From Deltaproteobacteria bacterium (GTDB lineage: Bacteria; Desulfobacterota; Desulfomonilia; Desulfomonilales; Desulfomonilaceae), in assembly GCA_016875095.1 (NCBI GenBank), contig VGSG01000024.1:1-44371 (forward strand): 44,371 nucleotides of DNA, read 5' to 3'. The position numbers and the translations under genes are program-made. The notes under the pieces were generated by a model. It did no database searches. It saw only the letters and a program-made list of their open reading frames with translations, and was not told the DNA's origin. Of this stretch, positions 16,417 to 24,181 are shown one piece after another (within the stretch, counting starts at the first letter, position 1; each line of letters opens with the position of its first letter).

Positions 16417-17028
16417 ATGGGACCGATGAAGTCGGGGTTATGGTTGCTTGTTTTGGTCCTGCTTGCGATGGGCGCATCAGGGATAGACCTGTACGCCCAG
16501 CAGTTCCCGTACTCGGTTCCACAAGCCCCGGAATTTAATCCGAGCGGGGAATCGGTCGCTCCGACACCTGCGCGTAGACCCGCACAGACCAGACCGCACC
16601 CGTCAGTGTCCGAAAACTATGAGCAACAACCCTCTGTTCCGCTGGTGAGCCCGGGCTTTCCCACCGCCCCCCGAAGCCCGCGAGGCCCCCGGGGCCCTCA
16701 AGCGGAAGCTCCTACCCCCTATGTGCAACCGGAAAGGCCCTTGAACAGCGGTGCGCCTCAGCGACCGGGGCCAATGCCGCAACCTGTGGGACCGGCGTCC
16801 GGAATGCCCGGCGCCTCTTCGCCACCACAGGGGCCGACGCAGGGCCAACCCCAGCCGGATTGCTCCGGATACCCGATGATGATAGCCAACGCTACCTCCG
16901 AGGGCGAAATGCGAGCGGCGGCAAAGGAGTTCCTCACCTGCCTACTTTATAGCGGATGGCAGATTGAGCAGGCCAAACAACATGTGATTTCAACCATTGA
17001 GAGCACCAGGGCGCTTCGACGGTATTAG
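16417..17028 (+). CDS. exported proline-rich protein of unknown function
   Basis: About 203 residues. The N-terminal signal peptide is MGPMKSGLWLLVLVLLAMGA, with likely cleavage after LYAQ or ASG. It is followed by a 110-residue Pro/Gln/Arg-rich low-complexity region (many PxxP, PQ and GP steps). A compact C-terminal domain of about 55 residues follows, containing two Cys (DCSG and FLTCLL) and a charged helix (SEGEMRAAAKEFL). The low-complexity part would be extended and may span the envelope; the two Cys could form a disulfide. The start is uncertain: Met at 16402, 16417 or 16426 are all in frame, and 16417 has GGGGA at suitable distance. No family recognised. Confidence 0.65.
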   Translation: MGPMKSGLWLLVLVLLAMGASGIDLYAQQFPYSVPQAPEFNPSGESVAPTPARRPAQTRPHPSVSENYEQQPSVPLVSPGFPTAPRSPRGPRGPQAEAPTPYVQPERPLNSGAPQRPGPMPQPVGPASGMPGASSPPQGPTQGQPQPDCSGYPMMIANATSEGEMRAAAKEFLTCLLYSGWQIEQAKQHVISTIESTRALRRY

Positions 17029-17029
17029 A

Positions 17030-17076
17030 CCCCTTGCGCATCTTTGAATTCTTGCAGGGGACCCCGGGAATTTTTT
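17030..17076 (+). terminator. possible terminator after the Pro-rich protein gene
   Basis: CCCCTTGC at 17030-17037 pairs with GCAGGGG at 17054-17060 with one bulge; a run of six T lies at 17071-17076, ten bases beyond the stem. It follows the stop codon directly. The stem-to-T distance is long, so this is tentative. Confidence 0.38.
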
Positions 17077-17154
17077 CAAACGCCTCCCACCCTAACTTTT
17101 GAATTACTTTAAGGTCGCCAGACCACTTCTCAACGTCGGGGGCAATGCATATGA

Positions 17155-17931
17155 ATGATAGAAGTCGGGGTGGAATTGATGCCGGCGAGCAATTGTTACT
17201 CCACAGAACTCGGACAAATCGGCGTTTCAGAGGCCGAGCGGCTCATGGAGGCCGTGAGGAGGCGACAAGTCCGGGATGAAGCGCCTGACATGGTCCTATT
17301 CCTGGCGCATCCGAAAACTGTCGCGGTGGGATTGCGCGGCGGTCCCGCGGATACGCATCCCGACCTACTGGTGAGTCCGACGCGACTGTCGGAGGAAGGC
17401 ATCAGCCTGACTCGTTCCGTCCGCGGAGGAGGAATAACTTACCACTGGCCGGGCCAAGTGGTCTGCTATCCGCTTATTGCTCTAGGCCTCGACGAAAGAA
17501 ACATCGGCCAATACATGCGCAACCTTGAAGAGGTGGCCGTTCGCAGTCTGAATCGGTTCGGGATCAAGGCTGAGCGCAAGAGGTCCAGCGCCGCGCACTT
17601 GGGGCTTTGGGTTCAAGACCGCAAGGTGGTTTCCATGGGTATCAGGGTCAGCTCGTGGATCACCAGCTTCGGATTTGCCCTTAACCTGGAAGGAGACCTG
17701 GGGCCTTCACGCTATGTGAGGCCATGCGGTTTGGAAGGGGTGCGTTTGACCACCGTGGAAGAGATTCTGGGTCGTGCGCCTTCACGAAAATGGGTCGTGG
17801 AGGTTGTTCAACGGGAATTCGGTTCGGTATTCGGCCGGGAGCTGCACAGAATGCCGGATCGCCTCCGGCGAGAGATCCGGTCACTCGACCGGCACGAGGA
17901 CCGTATGATGGCAGGTTCAGCATGGATGTGA
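17155..17931 (+). CDS. lipB: octanoyl-[acyl-carrier protein] transferase LipB
   Basis: 258 residues. LipB moves octanoyl from ACP to the lipoyl domains of E2 (and GcvH), the first step of lipoate synthesis. Diagnostic motifs are RGGGITYHWPGQ (90-101; the family usually has HGPGQ, here HWPGQ), the catalytic Lys157 in RKVVSMGIRV, the SFGFALNLEG strand, and the catalytic Cys191 in VRPCGL. The start is uncertain: ATG 17155 or Met9 at 17179, the latter with GGTGGA close by. The 3' end overlaps the E1-alpha start by 10 bases, so lipoylation and its target complex are translationally linked. LipA is not in the window. The C-terminus is about 30 residues longer and more basic than in E. coli LipB. 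Confidence 0.9.
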   Translation: MIEVGVELMPASNCYSTELGQIGVSEAERLMEAVRRRQVRDEAPDMVLFLAHPKTVAVGLRGGPADTHPDLLVSPTRLSEEGISLTRSVRGGGITYHWPGQVVCYPLIALGLDERNIGQYMRNLEEVAVRSLNRFGIKAERKRSSAAHLGLWVQDRKVVSMGIRVSSWITSFGFALNLEGDLGPSRYVRPCGLEGVRLTTVEEILGRAPSRKWVVEVVQREFGSVFGRELHRMPDRLRREIRSLDRHEDRMMAGSAWM

Positions 17932-18992
17932 ACAAGATGAAGGAAATGATCGGGTTCATGGACCCTGAAGGTCGCGTGGACGAAGAAGTGTTCAAGGGTA
18001 TTCCCGAAGAGCTGATCCATCGAATGTATCGGCTCATGATCTTTACTCGCCTCTGTAATAACAAGGCCCTGAGCCTGCAACGGCAAGGCCGCGTGGGAAC
18101 CCTGGCGTCCGTGCGGGGGCAGGAGGCGGCGAACGTGGGCGTGGGTCTTGCCATGGAACCCGGTGACTGGTTCTTGCCGTCTTTTCGAGAATATGGGGCT
18201 CAGTTCGCTCGCGGCGTGAAAGCGATCGACCTGTTCACGTACTGGTCCGGGGACGAGCGAGGCATAAAGCCACCGGAGAATTCCCGCGTTCTGCCGATAT
18301 GTATCACGGTAGGGTCGCATCTCTGCCATGCGGTGGGTATAGCCATGCAGGCCAGAATTCGGGATGAAAAGATCGCGGTCCTCTCCAGTTCCGGAGACGG
18401 CTCCACCTCCCAAGGGGATTTTCACGAAGCTCTCAATTTTGCCGCAGTGTACAAGCTCCCTGTGGTCTTCGCGATCCAGAATAACGGCTGGGCGATTTCC
18501 GTTCCCTTTGGGAAGCAAACCGCTACCGAAACCATATCTCAGAAGGCCGCCGCCTACGACATCGACGGGGCGCGGGTTGACGGCAATGATGTCTTTGCCG
18601 TGTACCTGACCGTCAAGCGGCTTCTGGACGCCGCGAGAAACGACCACCGGCCTGCTTTGATTGAGCTGGTCACCTATCGGATGGACGACCACACCACTGC
18701 GGACGATGCGTCTCGGTACCGAAAGCGGGAGGAGGTGGAAGCCTGGATCGAGAAAGATCCCATAGACCGGCTTCGCAAGTTCCTGTCTCGGAAATACGGC
18801 TGGGACGAAAAGAAGGAAGAAGAGCTGCAGGCAGCGCTCACCCAGGAGGTGGAGGAGACCGTTGCGGCCTTTGAGGCTGAGTCTCCTCCCGAACCGACCG
18901 ACATATTCAACTACATGTATTCCGAGGAACCGTGGCATATCCGCGAACAAAGAGATGAAGTCAAGCGCACTGTAGGAGAGTCCTCGAGGTGA
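17922..18992 (+). CDS. pdhA: 2-oxoacid (probably pyruvate) dehydrogenase E1 component, alpha subunit
   Basis: 356 residues. The thiamine-diphosphate motif starts GDGSTSQGDFHEALNFAA at 158 and ends at Asn187-Asn188 (QNNGW). The second phosphorylation-loop-like motif is HTTADDASRYR, the form seen in pyruvate-type E1 alpha subunits, unlike the HSTSDD of branched-chain enzymes. RGQEAANVG and SFREYGAQFARG are further family segments. It decarboxylates the 2-oxoacid and transfers the acyl group to lipoyl-E2. ATG 17922 overlaps lipB by 10 bases and has AGGTT before it; a longer frame from 17724 lies wholly inside lipB and is rejected. The stop is 3 bases before the E1-beta start. Substrate (pyruvate versus branched oxoacid) remains inferred. 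Confidence 0.92.
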   Translation: MDVNKMKEMIGFMDPEGRVDEEVFKGIPEELIHRMYRLMIFTRLCNNKALSLQRQGRVGTLASVRGQEAANVGVGLAMEPGDWFLPSFREYGAQFARGVKAIDLFTYWSGDERGIKPPENSRVLPICITVGSHLCHAVGIAMQARIRDEKIAVLSSSGDGSTSQGDFHEALNFAAVYKLPVVFAIQNNGWAISVPFGKQTATETISQKAAAYDIDGARVDGNDVFAVYLTVKRLLDAARNDHRPALIELVTYRMDDHTTADDASRYRKREEVEAWIEKDPIDRLRKFLSRKYGWDEKKEEELQAALTQEVEETVAAFEAESPPEPTDIFNYMYSEEPWHIREQRDEVKRTVGESSR

Positions 18993-18995
18993 AAT

Positions 18996-19973
18996 ATGGC
19001 TCGCTTGTCAATGGTTGAGGCAATCAACGCGGCCCTGCGGGAAAAAATGGCCGCGGATGACCGTGTGGTGATTTTGGGCGAAGATGTGGGCGTGGACGGC
19101 GGGGTCTTCAGGGCTACCGTAGGGCTGTTAGATCAGTTCGGGCCTTGGCGCGTCATTGACACCCCCCTCGCGGAGAATTGCATTGTGGGGAGCGCGGTCG
19201 GCATGGCCATATCGGGCCTCCGTCCTGTGGCCGAGATCCAGTTCGAAGGGTTCATGTTCAAAGGCTTTGACCACATATACAGCCATGCGTCACGGATGTT
19301 GCGCCGTTCCCAGGGCGTGTACAATGTGCCTCTGGTGGTGCGGGCCCCGTACGGAGCGGGCGTCCGAGCGCTGGAGCACCACTCGGATGCGCCGGAAGCC
19401 TTGTTCTGCCACGTGCCCGGGTTGAAAGTGGTCATCCCCTCTACTCCGTATGATGCCAAGGGCCTGCTCATATCTTCCATTGAAGACCCTGATCCGGTGA
19501 TTTTCCTCGAACCCAAACGGCTCTATCGACTCTTCAAGGAAGAGGTCCCCGACGGCGAGTATCGCGTGCCGTTGGGCGAAGCCCGAATTGTGCGCGAAGG
19601 AAACGACTTGAGCATCATCACGTACGGAGGCATGGTTTCCGTCTGCGAGCGAGCGGCGCAACATCTCTCGGAAGAAGGGGTAGACGTGGAGATCGTGGAT
19701 CTGCGCACAGTTTGGCCTTTTGACGCGGAGGCTATCACCTCATCCGTGAGCAAGACAGGCAGGGCCACGATTGTTCATGAGGCGCCAAGGTCTTTCGGCG
19801 TGGGCGCGGAGATCGCGGCCACCATTGCCGAGCGCTGCCTGCTATCGCTCTTAGCGCCGATTAAACGAGTTACCGGATACGATGTGATACCACCGCTGGC
19901 GAAGCTGGAGGAATACAATTACCCGACCGCGGATCGTGTGATCAGGGCGGTCCACGAAACCATGCAATTCTAG
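18996..19973 (+). CDS. pdhB: 2-oxoacid (probably pyruvate) dehydrogenase E1 component, beta subunit
   Basis: 325 residues, transketolase-like pyrimidine-binding domain then C-terminal transketolase domain. Visible landmarks are ILGEDVGVDGGVFRAT, DTPLAENCIVGSAVGMA, the E1-beta core PVAEIQFEGFMFKGFDHIYS, and ALEHHSDAPEALFCHVPGL with the conserved histidines. The C-terminal VDLRTVWPFD and IVHEAP segments are standard. It pairs with the alpha subunit to make the alpha2-beta2 thiamine enzyme. The start is 3 bases after the alpha stop with AGGTG just upstream, so the two chains are almost certainly made in equal amounts. The following gap of 110 bases carries a palindromic element. Confidence 0.94.
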   Translation: MARLSMVEAINAALREKMAADDRVVILGEDVGVDGGVFRATVGLLDQFGPWRVIDTPLAENCIVGSAVGMAISGLRPVAEIQFEGFMFKGFDHIYSHASRMLRRSQGVYNVPLVVRAPYGAGVRALEHHSDAPEALFCHVPGLKVVIPSTPYDAKGLLISSIEDPDPVIFLEPKRLYRLFKEEVPDGEYRVPLGEARIVREGNDLSIITYGGMVSVCERAAQHLSEEGVDVEIVDLRTVWPFDAEAITSSVSKTGRATIVHEAPRSFGVGAEIAATIAERCLLSLLAPIKRVTGYDVIPPLAKLEEYNYPTADRVIRAVHETMQF

Positions 19974-19977
19974 GAGC

Positions 19978-20012
19978 AATCCCCCTTTTCTAAAGGGAGA
20001 TACAGGGGGATT
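19978..20012. repeat. palindromic intergenic element between E1-beta and E2
   Basis: AATCCCCC (19978-19985) and GGGGGATT (20005-20012) form an exact outer inverted repeat. Inside, CCCTTT (19983-19988) and AAAGGG (19992-19997) form a competing hairpin. The C-run/T-run/G-run layout resembles short palindromic repeats scattered in many bacterial genomes. Only one copy is seen here. It could also modulate expression of E2/E3 relative to E1. Confidence 0.55.
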
Positions 20013-20083
20013 TCCACATACCAATAATCATTTCTCGCTCCTGCAAGCGCTTCTAGCGCTCGCACTGTGGAGGATTAGCGCAC

Positions 20084-21370
20084 ATGAGACACGTCTTCAG
20101 GCTGCCCGACGTGGGAGAGGGCATTACGGAAGCGGAAGTGGTCGAATACTTGGTCCAGGTCGGTGACCGGGTGAAGGCGGATCAGCCCGTGATCAGAGTG
20201 GAAACCGACAAGGCGGTGGTGGAATTGCCCGCGCCCGTGACAGGGACCGTCACGGAAACCCCCCACAGCCCCGGAGATACGGTCAAGGTCGGCGATCCCT
20301 TGCTCGTCATAGAAACGGAGGAAAAGGCGGTAAAAGCCCCGCCCGAAAAGAAGGAAAAACCGAAAGAGGCGCCCAAGGCCCCTCCCCCTGAGAAGGAGCC
20401 GCTCAAGCCCCCGAAAGTAGCTGCCAAGGAGGAGGAAGGGCCTGTCGAGCCCGCCAAGAAGATCCTGGCTACGCCGCATACACGCCGGCTGGCTCGTGAA
20501 CTCGGCGTGGACATAACCGCGGTCAAGGGGAGTGGGCCCCGCGGTCGCATCACCGACGAAGATCTGCGCGAAACAGCCAAGAAAAAAGAGGCGCCGCCTC
20601 CCAAAGGTCCCACCGCGGCCGCTGTCCAGGCGCCTGCTACCGCGGGATTCGACTTCGAGAAGTACGGACCTACCAAGCGTGTTCCGCTCAAGGGAATCCG
20701 CAAGCGCACCGCGGAAGTCATGGTCCGGTCGGTTTCCACCATTCCACACGTCACCCATTTCGACGAGGCGGACGTCACCGAGCTGCAGAAGGTTCGTGAT
20801 CGTGAGAAGACCCTGGCAGACCAGCGAGGAGTGAAGCTCACGATACTCGCGTTTCTGACCAAGGCTGTCGCGGATGCGCTCAAGAAGTATCCCATGTTCA
20901 ACGCCTCATTGGACGAAGCCACAGGCGAGATAGTGTACAAACAATACTACAATGTCGGCTTCGCAACAGATACGGAAGCAGGTCTCATGGTTCCCGTGGT
21001 GCGAGACGTGGATAAGAAGTCGATCCTGCAGATTGCCGCTGAACTCAACGAACTCTCTCGTAAAGCGCGGGATCGCACTATCGAGCTGGAAGACATGCGT
21101 GGCGGAACCTTTACCATCACCAACGTGGGAGCTTTAGGGGGCGCTTGGGCCACGCCGATCATTGTGCATCCCGAGGTGGCGATACTCTGTTCACTGAGGG
21201 CCATGGAAAAAGCGGTCGTGCGCAACGGCGAAGTGGTGGTTCGCACAATCATGCCGTTGACGCTTTCATTTGACCATCGAGTGTTGGACGGCGCGGATGC
21301 GGCCCGCTTCATGTCACACGTCGTGGCCTTGTTGGAAGATCCTCTACGTATGCTGGTGGACGTGGCATAG
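20084..21370 (+). CDS. pdhC: dihydrolipoamide acyltransferase (E2) of the 2-oxoacid dehydrogenase complex
   Basis: 428 residues in three blocks. Residues 1-78 form one lipoyl domain with the lipoyl Lys43 in ETDKAVVELPA. Then comes a Lys/Pro/Glu-rich flexible linker (about 80-125) and the E3/E1-binding domain (128-163, ATPHTRRLARELGVD). After a second linker, the catalytic core runs from about 197, ending with SFDHRVLDGADAARF, His398 and Asp402 being the active-site pair. It transfers the acyl group from lipoamide to CoA and forms the complex core. The start at 20084 follows GGAGG with about 10 bases spacing. LipB upstream would supply its octanoyl precursor. It is followed 10 bases later by E3. 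Confidence 0.94.
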   Translation: MRHVFRLPDVGEGITEAEVVEYLVQVGDRVKADQPVIRVETDKAVVELPAPVTGTVTETPHSPGDTVKVGDPLLVIETEEKAVKAPPEKKEKPKEAPKAPPPEKEPLKPPKVAAKEEEGPVEPAKKILATPHTRRLARELGVDITAVKGSGPRGRITDEDLRETAKKKEAPPPKGPTAAAVQAPATAGFDFEKYGPTKRVPLKGIRKRTAEVMVRSVSTIPHVTHFDEADVTELQKVRDREKTLADQRGVKLTILAFLTKAVADALKKYPMFNASLDEATGEIVYKQYYNVGFATDTEAGLMVPVVRDVDKKSILQIAAELNELSRKARDRTIELEDMRGGTFTITNVGALGGAWATPIIVHPEVAILCSLRAMEKAVVRNGEVVVRTIMPLTLSFDHRVLDGADAARFMSHVVALLEDPLRMLVDVA

Positions 21371-21380
21371 GAGGACTCCT

Positions 21381-22823
21381 ATGGTAATGGGTGATTTTGC
21401 GCAGGGAACTCAGGTGGCGGTTATCGGCGGAGGCCCCGGCGGGTACGTGGCTGCCATCAGGGCAGCCCAACTTGGTCTGGAAGTGACTCTGGTGGAACAG
21501 GAAGAACTCGGCGGTCTGTGCCTCAACTGGGGGTGTATTCCCTCAAAGGCCCTCATTCACGCAGCCGGTCTGAAAAGAGAGATTGAACGCGCTGATAGAA
21601 TGGGCATTATCGCCGGTGAACTCTCCGTAAACCTTCCCAAGCTTATGGAATGGAAGCAGGGCATCGTCGGGAAGCTTCGCAACGGAGTGAGCAGTCTGCT
21701 TTCCCAGAACAAGGTGGAAGTCGTCCAGGGCACGGCTCATCTTACGGGCGAGCGCTCGTTCACGGTAGAGAGTCCGAAAGGGGTGGGCCGATTCGAATTT
21801 GAGCACGCGATTCTGGCGACCGGCTCCATAGCGGCGGAGATCCCGGGGATGCCCCATGACGGCGTGCTCGTGATGGATTCCAAGGATGCCCTGGAATTGC
21901 AGGCGCTCCCGAAACGGCTGGTCGTGGTGGGCGCCGGAGCAATCGGGCTTGAACTGGGAACGGTCTTTGCCAAGCTGGGGACCAAGGTCACCCTTTTGGA
22001 GACCGCAAGGACGCTCTTGCCCATGCTGGATCCTCAAATCGGAAAGGTGATGGAACGGGCGCTGAAGAGTCTCAATATGGAGTTGGTCTTGGGCGCGCGC
22101 GTGAAAGGCATGGAGAAGCGCAATGGGGTTGCTGTACTACAATATTCTGCGCTCGAGGGCGACAAATCGGTCGAAGCGGATAAGGTCCTGGTCGCCGTTG
22201 GCCGGAGACCGAACACGACCGGCCTTGGATTTGAGAAAGCTGGTGTGAAGCTGAACAACAGAGGATTTGTGCTGGTGAACGACCGCATGATGACCACCAC
22301 TGCGGGTATCTACGCGGTCGGCGATGTAGTTGCCGGGCCCATGCTTGCCCACAAGGCATCGTACCAAGGCAAAGTAGCCGCTGAAGTGATCGCCGGGGAG
22401 CCGGCTTCATTTGAAGCGGTGGAAGTCCCCGGAGTAATCTTCGCCGATCCGGAGATCGCCTGGGTGGGGCTTACCGAAGAGCAGGCTAAAGAGCAAGGTT
22501 ACAAGGTGAAGACGGGAGTCTTTCCGTTCAAGGCCCTGGGACGAACCTTGACTCTAGGTGACGAGGGCCTGGGCTTCACCAAGGTGGTCTCGGACGCGGA
22601 AGTCGGAACGGTCCTTGGAGTCCACATCGTGGGGCCGTCAGCCTCGGACCTGATTTCGGAAGGCGCGCTCGCAGTCTCTTCCGCTGCGAACATCGAAGAC
22701 TTGACGCTCACCATTCATCCACATCCCACCCTGCCCGAGAGCATAGAAGAAGCCGCTGAACAGGCGGAACACAGGGCCATTCACATCTTCAGCCCGCCCA
22801 GCAAGTCGGAGAAGACCACGTAA
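21381..22823 (+). CDS. lpdA: dihydrolipoyl dehydrogenase (E3)
   Basis: 480 residues. N-terminal FAD-binding VIGGGPGGYVAAIRAAQLG, redox-active disulfide Cys47/Cys52 in GGLCLNWGCIPSKA, NAD-binding VVVGAGAIGLELGTVFAKLG, and the C-terminal interface motif TIHPHPTLPESIEEA that supplies the active-site His/Glu. It reoxidises dihydrolipoamide of E2 and makes NADH. ATG 21381 follows AGGAGG (21369-21374); a frame from 21270 overlaps E2 and encodes unrelated residues. It is the last gene of the lipB-pdhABC-lpd operon and is followed by a perfect hairpin 23 bases after the stop. Confidence 0.95.
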   Translation: MVMGDFAQGTQVAVIGGGPGGYVAAIRAAQLGLEVTLVEQEELGGLCLNWGCIPSKALIHAAGLKREIERADRMGIIAGELSVNLPKLMEWKQGIVGKLRNGVSSLLSQNKVEVVQGTAHLTGERSFTVESPKGVGRFEFEHAILATGSIAAEIPGMPHDGVLVMDSKDALELQALPKRLVVVGAGAIGLELGTVFAKLGTKVTLLETARTLLPMLDPQIGKVMERALKSLNMELVLGARVKGMEKRNGVAVLQYSALEGDKSVEADKVLVAVGRRPNTTGLGFEKAGVKLNNRGFVLVNDRMMTTTAGIYAVGDVVAGPMLAHKASYQGKVAAEVIAGEPASFEAVEVPGVIFADPEIAWVGLTEEQAKEQGYKVKTGVFPFKALGRTLTLGDEGLGFTKVVSDAEVGTVLGVHIVGPSASDLISEGALAVSSAANIEDLTLTIHPHPTLPESIEEAAEQAEHRAIHIFSPPSKSEKTT

Positions 22824-22846
22824 CACGAATGTGCCCTGAAGCAAGC

Positions 22847-22866
22847 GACTTTGGGCGGCCAAAGTC
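22847..22866 (+). terminator. perfect hairpin after lpdA
   Basis: GACTTTGG (22847-22854), loop GCGG, CCAAAGTC (22859-22866): an exact 8-bp stem 23 bases past the lpdA stop. No T tract follows, so it is probably a 3'-end structure or a weak terminator. Confidence 0.45.
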
Positions 22867-22977
22867 TGGGAACCTCCTCCACTTAGGACGACGCAAGGCC
22901 GTCCAACCTACCGGCAGGAGATTCCCCGACCGCGGCGGTCACCGTGTTATACCGCTTCGCTCTCAGAGAGATAAGAA

Positions 22978-23023
22978 TCGGGGAGCACCTTCTTGTAACC
23001 TCGCGGGCCGCGGGGCTCCCCGA
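22978..23023. repeat. inverted repeat with GC-rich inner stem
   Basis: TCGGGGAGC and GCTCCCCGA form an exact 9-bp outer stem. CCTCGCG and CGCGGGG inside form a second stem with one G-T wobble. The whole could fold into a long hairpin. Confidence 0.5.
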
Positions 23024-23048
23024 CCACCTCCCCAAGAACTTCCACCAT

Positions 23049-23095
23049 TTTTCGGAATGCTCAATTCTTCTGCGGGGACATGGGCATTCCGAAAA
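23049..23095. repeat. 12-bp perfect inverted repeat
   Basis: TTTTCGGAATGC (23049-23060) and GCATTCCGAAAA (23084-23095) are exact reverse complements separated by 23 bases; weaker symmetry continues outward for several more bases. Function unknown. Confidence 0.55.
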
Positions 23096-23465
23096 CCGTG
23101 GGATTTCTTGCCTGAACCGTGGAGGCGCCGGTCTCACAAAGAAGATTTTCCCGATCTTGCCTCTTTGAATACGCATCAGTGTTACGCTAGCCTGCGCACC
23201 GCTGGGTAGCTTTGTCGCGGGCTGGGTCGAGCCTTATCTTATTGCCCCTCATCACAGAGGGAGGCAAGCGTGAGTCGAGTCACAAGAGCATCTTCACAAT
23301 TATCTGTGGATGAAATTTCACCGCGTCTCAAGAAGCTATACTTTTGCCCTTTGGTAGGTTTCGGGTCGGCGCGTGAAGCGTGCGGGCATGATGTTTGCCG
23401 AAAGGGCGCTTATTGTGGGAAACGCTCGAACGGGCTCGCAAGAGCGGGATCAATCGCCGTGCGGA

Positions 23466-23492
23466 AACGAAACAGCCGTCACTTGACGGCTG
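23466..23492 (-). terminator. rho-independent terminator of tRNA-Pro
   Basis: CAGCCGTCA and TGACGGCTG (23473-23481 and 23484-23492) form a tight hairpin. Read on the minus strand it is followed by the U-rich stretch TTTCGTTT. It lies 30 bases after the tRNA 3' end, in the right orientation. Confidence 0.75.
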
Positions 23493-23521
23493 CTGAGTGG
23501 AAAAAGTGAGGGCGCCTCTTC

Positions 23522-23598
23522 TGGTCGGGGCGACTGGATTTGAACCAGCGACCACCTGAACCCCATTCAGGTACGCTACCAGACTGCGCTACGCCCCG
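23522..23598 (-). tRNA. tRNA-Pro (anticodon GGG)
   Basis: On the minus strand the 5' acceptor arm CGGGGCG pairs exactly with CGCCCCG at the 3' end, followed by A and an encoded CCA. The anticodon arm is CCTGA-ATGGGGT-TCAGG, giving anticodon GGG with U33 and G37, as expected for proline tRNAs. The T arm is GCTGG-TTCAAAT-CCAGT. It reads CCC and CCU codons. It stands alone, with its own terminator 30 bases downstream. tRNA genes are common integration sites, but I see no integrase or repeated tRNA end in this window. Confidence 0.96.
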
Positions 23599-23663
23599 AC
23601 ATAAAAAAAGCTAGCTCAATTACCGAAAAGTGTCAATGGTGAAGGGGTTGTGTCATGTAATCC

Positions 23664-23693
23664 TTGCAAATTCACAGTCATATATGATATATT
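23664..23693 (+). promoter_or_regulatory. possible promoter of the 23750 gene
   Basis: TTGCAA (23664-23669), 18 bases, TATATT (23688-23693), about 57 bases before the start codon in an AT-rich patch. Moderate match to the sigma-70 consensus. Confidence 0.35.
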
Positions 23694-23749
23694 GGCAAAC
23701 AGCTCTATGTCGGGTTTCTTATTATTGGATATTTCAGAAGGAGCTCCTG

Positions 23750-24091
23750 ATGATGCGCAGCGCGATCCTCGCCGGCCTCTGCCTCGTCATGGTCCTTGCC
23801 GCCTCATCGGTTCAAGCACAAGGCGTTCGTCATACCAAGACGCATCCTCATGCCATACAGTATCCGCTTATCAGCCCGGTTCCGTTCGCCTCGAGAGAGG
23901 CGGATCCGTTCAGAAGCTCTTTCCTGGTGAACCGACTCTTGAAAAGTTATTCACCCGCTGAGTTCGAGATGACCCTCAGAGAAACTCTGGACTGGCACAC
24001 TCGGTACGGAAGTTACGGCGTGCTTGGACACGGGGAAGATGTCTTCACGAGACAAGCCGCGAGCTTCAGACTCCGCCATCAAGGCCGATAG
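23750..24091 (+). CDS. small exported protein of unknown function
   Basis: 113 residues. The N-terminus MMRSAILAGLCLVMVLAASS is a clear Sec signal peptide with predicted cleavage after VQAQ. The mature part of about 88 residues is His/Arg-rich and soluble (KTHPHAIQYPLISPVPF; FEMTLRETLDWHTRYGSYG), with no Cys. Start ATG 23750 is set by AAGGAG at 23738-23743; Met2 (23753) is nearly as good. The frame is open further upstream but has no ribosome site there. It is one of several small exported proteins in 23750-28819. No family recognised; a periplasmic role is likely. Confidence 0.7.
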   Translation: MMRSAILAGLCLVMVLAASSVQAQGVRHTKTHPHAIQYPLISPVPFASREADPFRSSFLVNRLLKSYSPAEFEMTLRETLDWHTRYGSYGVLGHGEDVFTRQAASFRLRHQGR

Positions 24092-24181
24092 CCCGGCAAA
24101 ATGGATAAACAATTTTGATGTAGCGGCCGGGGCGACCCCTATTGCAGGTTATCGGCTGCAAAGCGTGATGCGCGCTATTTG

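Larger units (their letters stand above)
22867..23472. other. gene-free stretch with several inverted repeats
   Basis: About 600 bases between lpdA and the tRNA terminator with no convincing gene. Two open frames (22829-23209 and 23270-23509, plus strand) have no recognisable protein character, and the second runs into the tRNA terminator. What it does hold is structure: TCGGGGAGC/GCTCCCCGA (22978-22986 with 23015-23023), TTTTCGGAATGC/GCATTCCGAAAA (23049-23060 with 23084-23095), a GCCCTTT/AAAGGGC pair bracketing about 23345-23410, and a GCTC-GCAA-GAGC mini-hairpin near 23433. It could contain a structured RNA or a decayed element. No known RNA family recognised. Confidence 0.4.

Noticed and set aside
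17724-17921. Longer N-terminus for E1-alpha
   Set aside because: These codons lie inside lipB and encode an Arg/Gly-rich segment with no family similarity; ATG 17922 fits the known E1-alpha N-terminus.
20182-20940. Long minus-strand frame opposite E2
   Set aside because: An antisense shadow produced by the Lys/Pro/Ala-rich linker codons of E2; no ribosome site or domain.
22829-23209. 126-residue plus-strand open frame after lpdA
   Set aside because: No ribosome site, Arg/Pro-biased composition typical of a chance frame, and it runs across several inverted repeats.
23270-23509. 79-residue GTG-initiated frame with a GGGAGG site
   Set aside because: Its last part covers the tRNA-Pro terminator hairpin; the sequence has no domain character. 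Kept only as part of the gene-free stretch.
23522-23598. tRNA-Pro as a genomic-island attachment site
   Set aside because: No integrase, no duplicated tRNA 3' end and no change in base composition were seen on either side.
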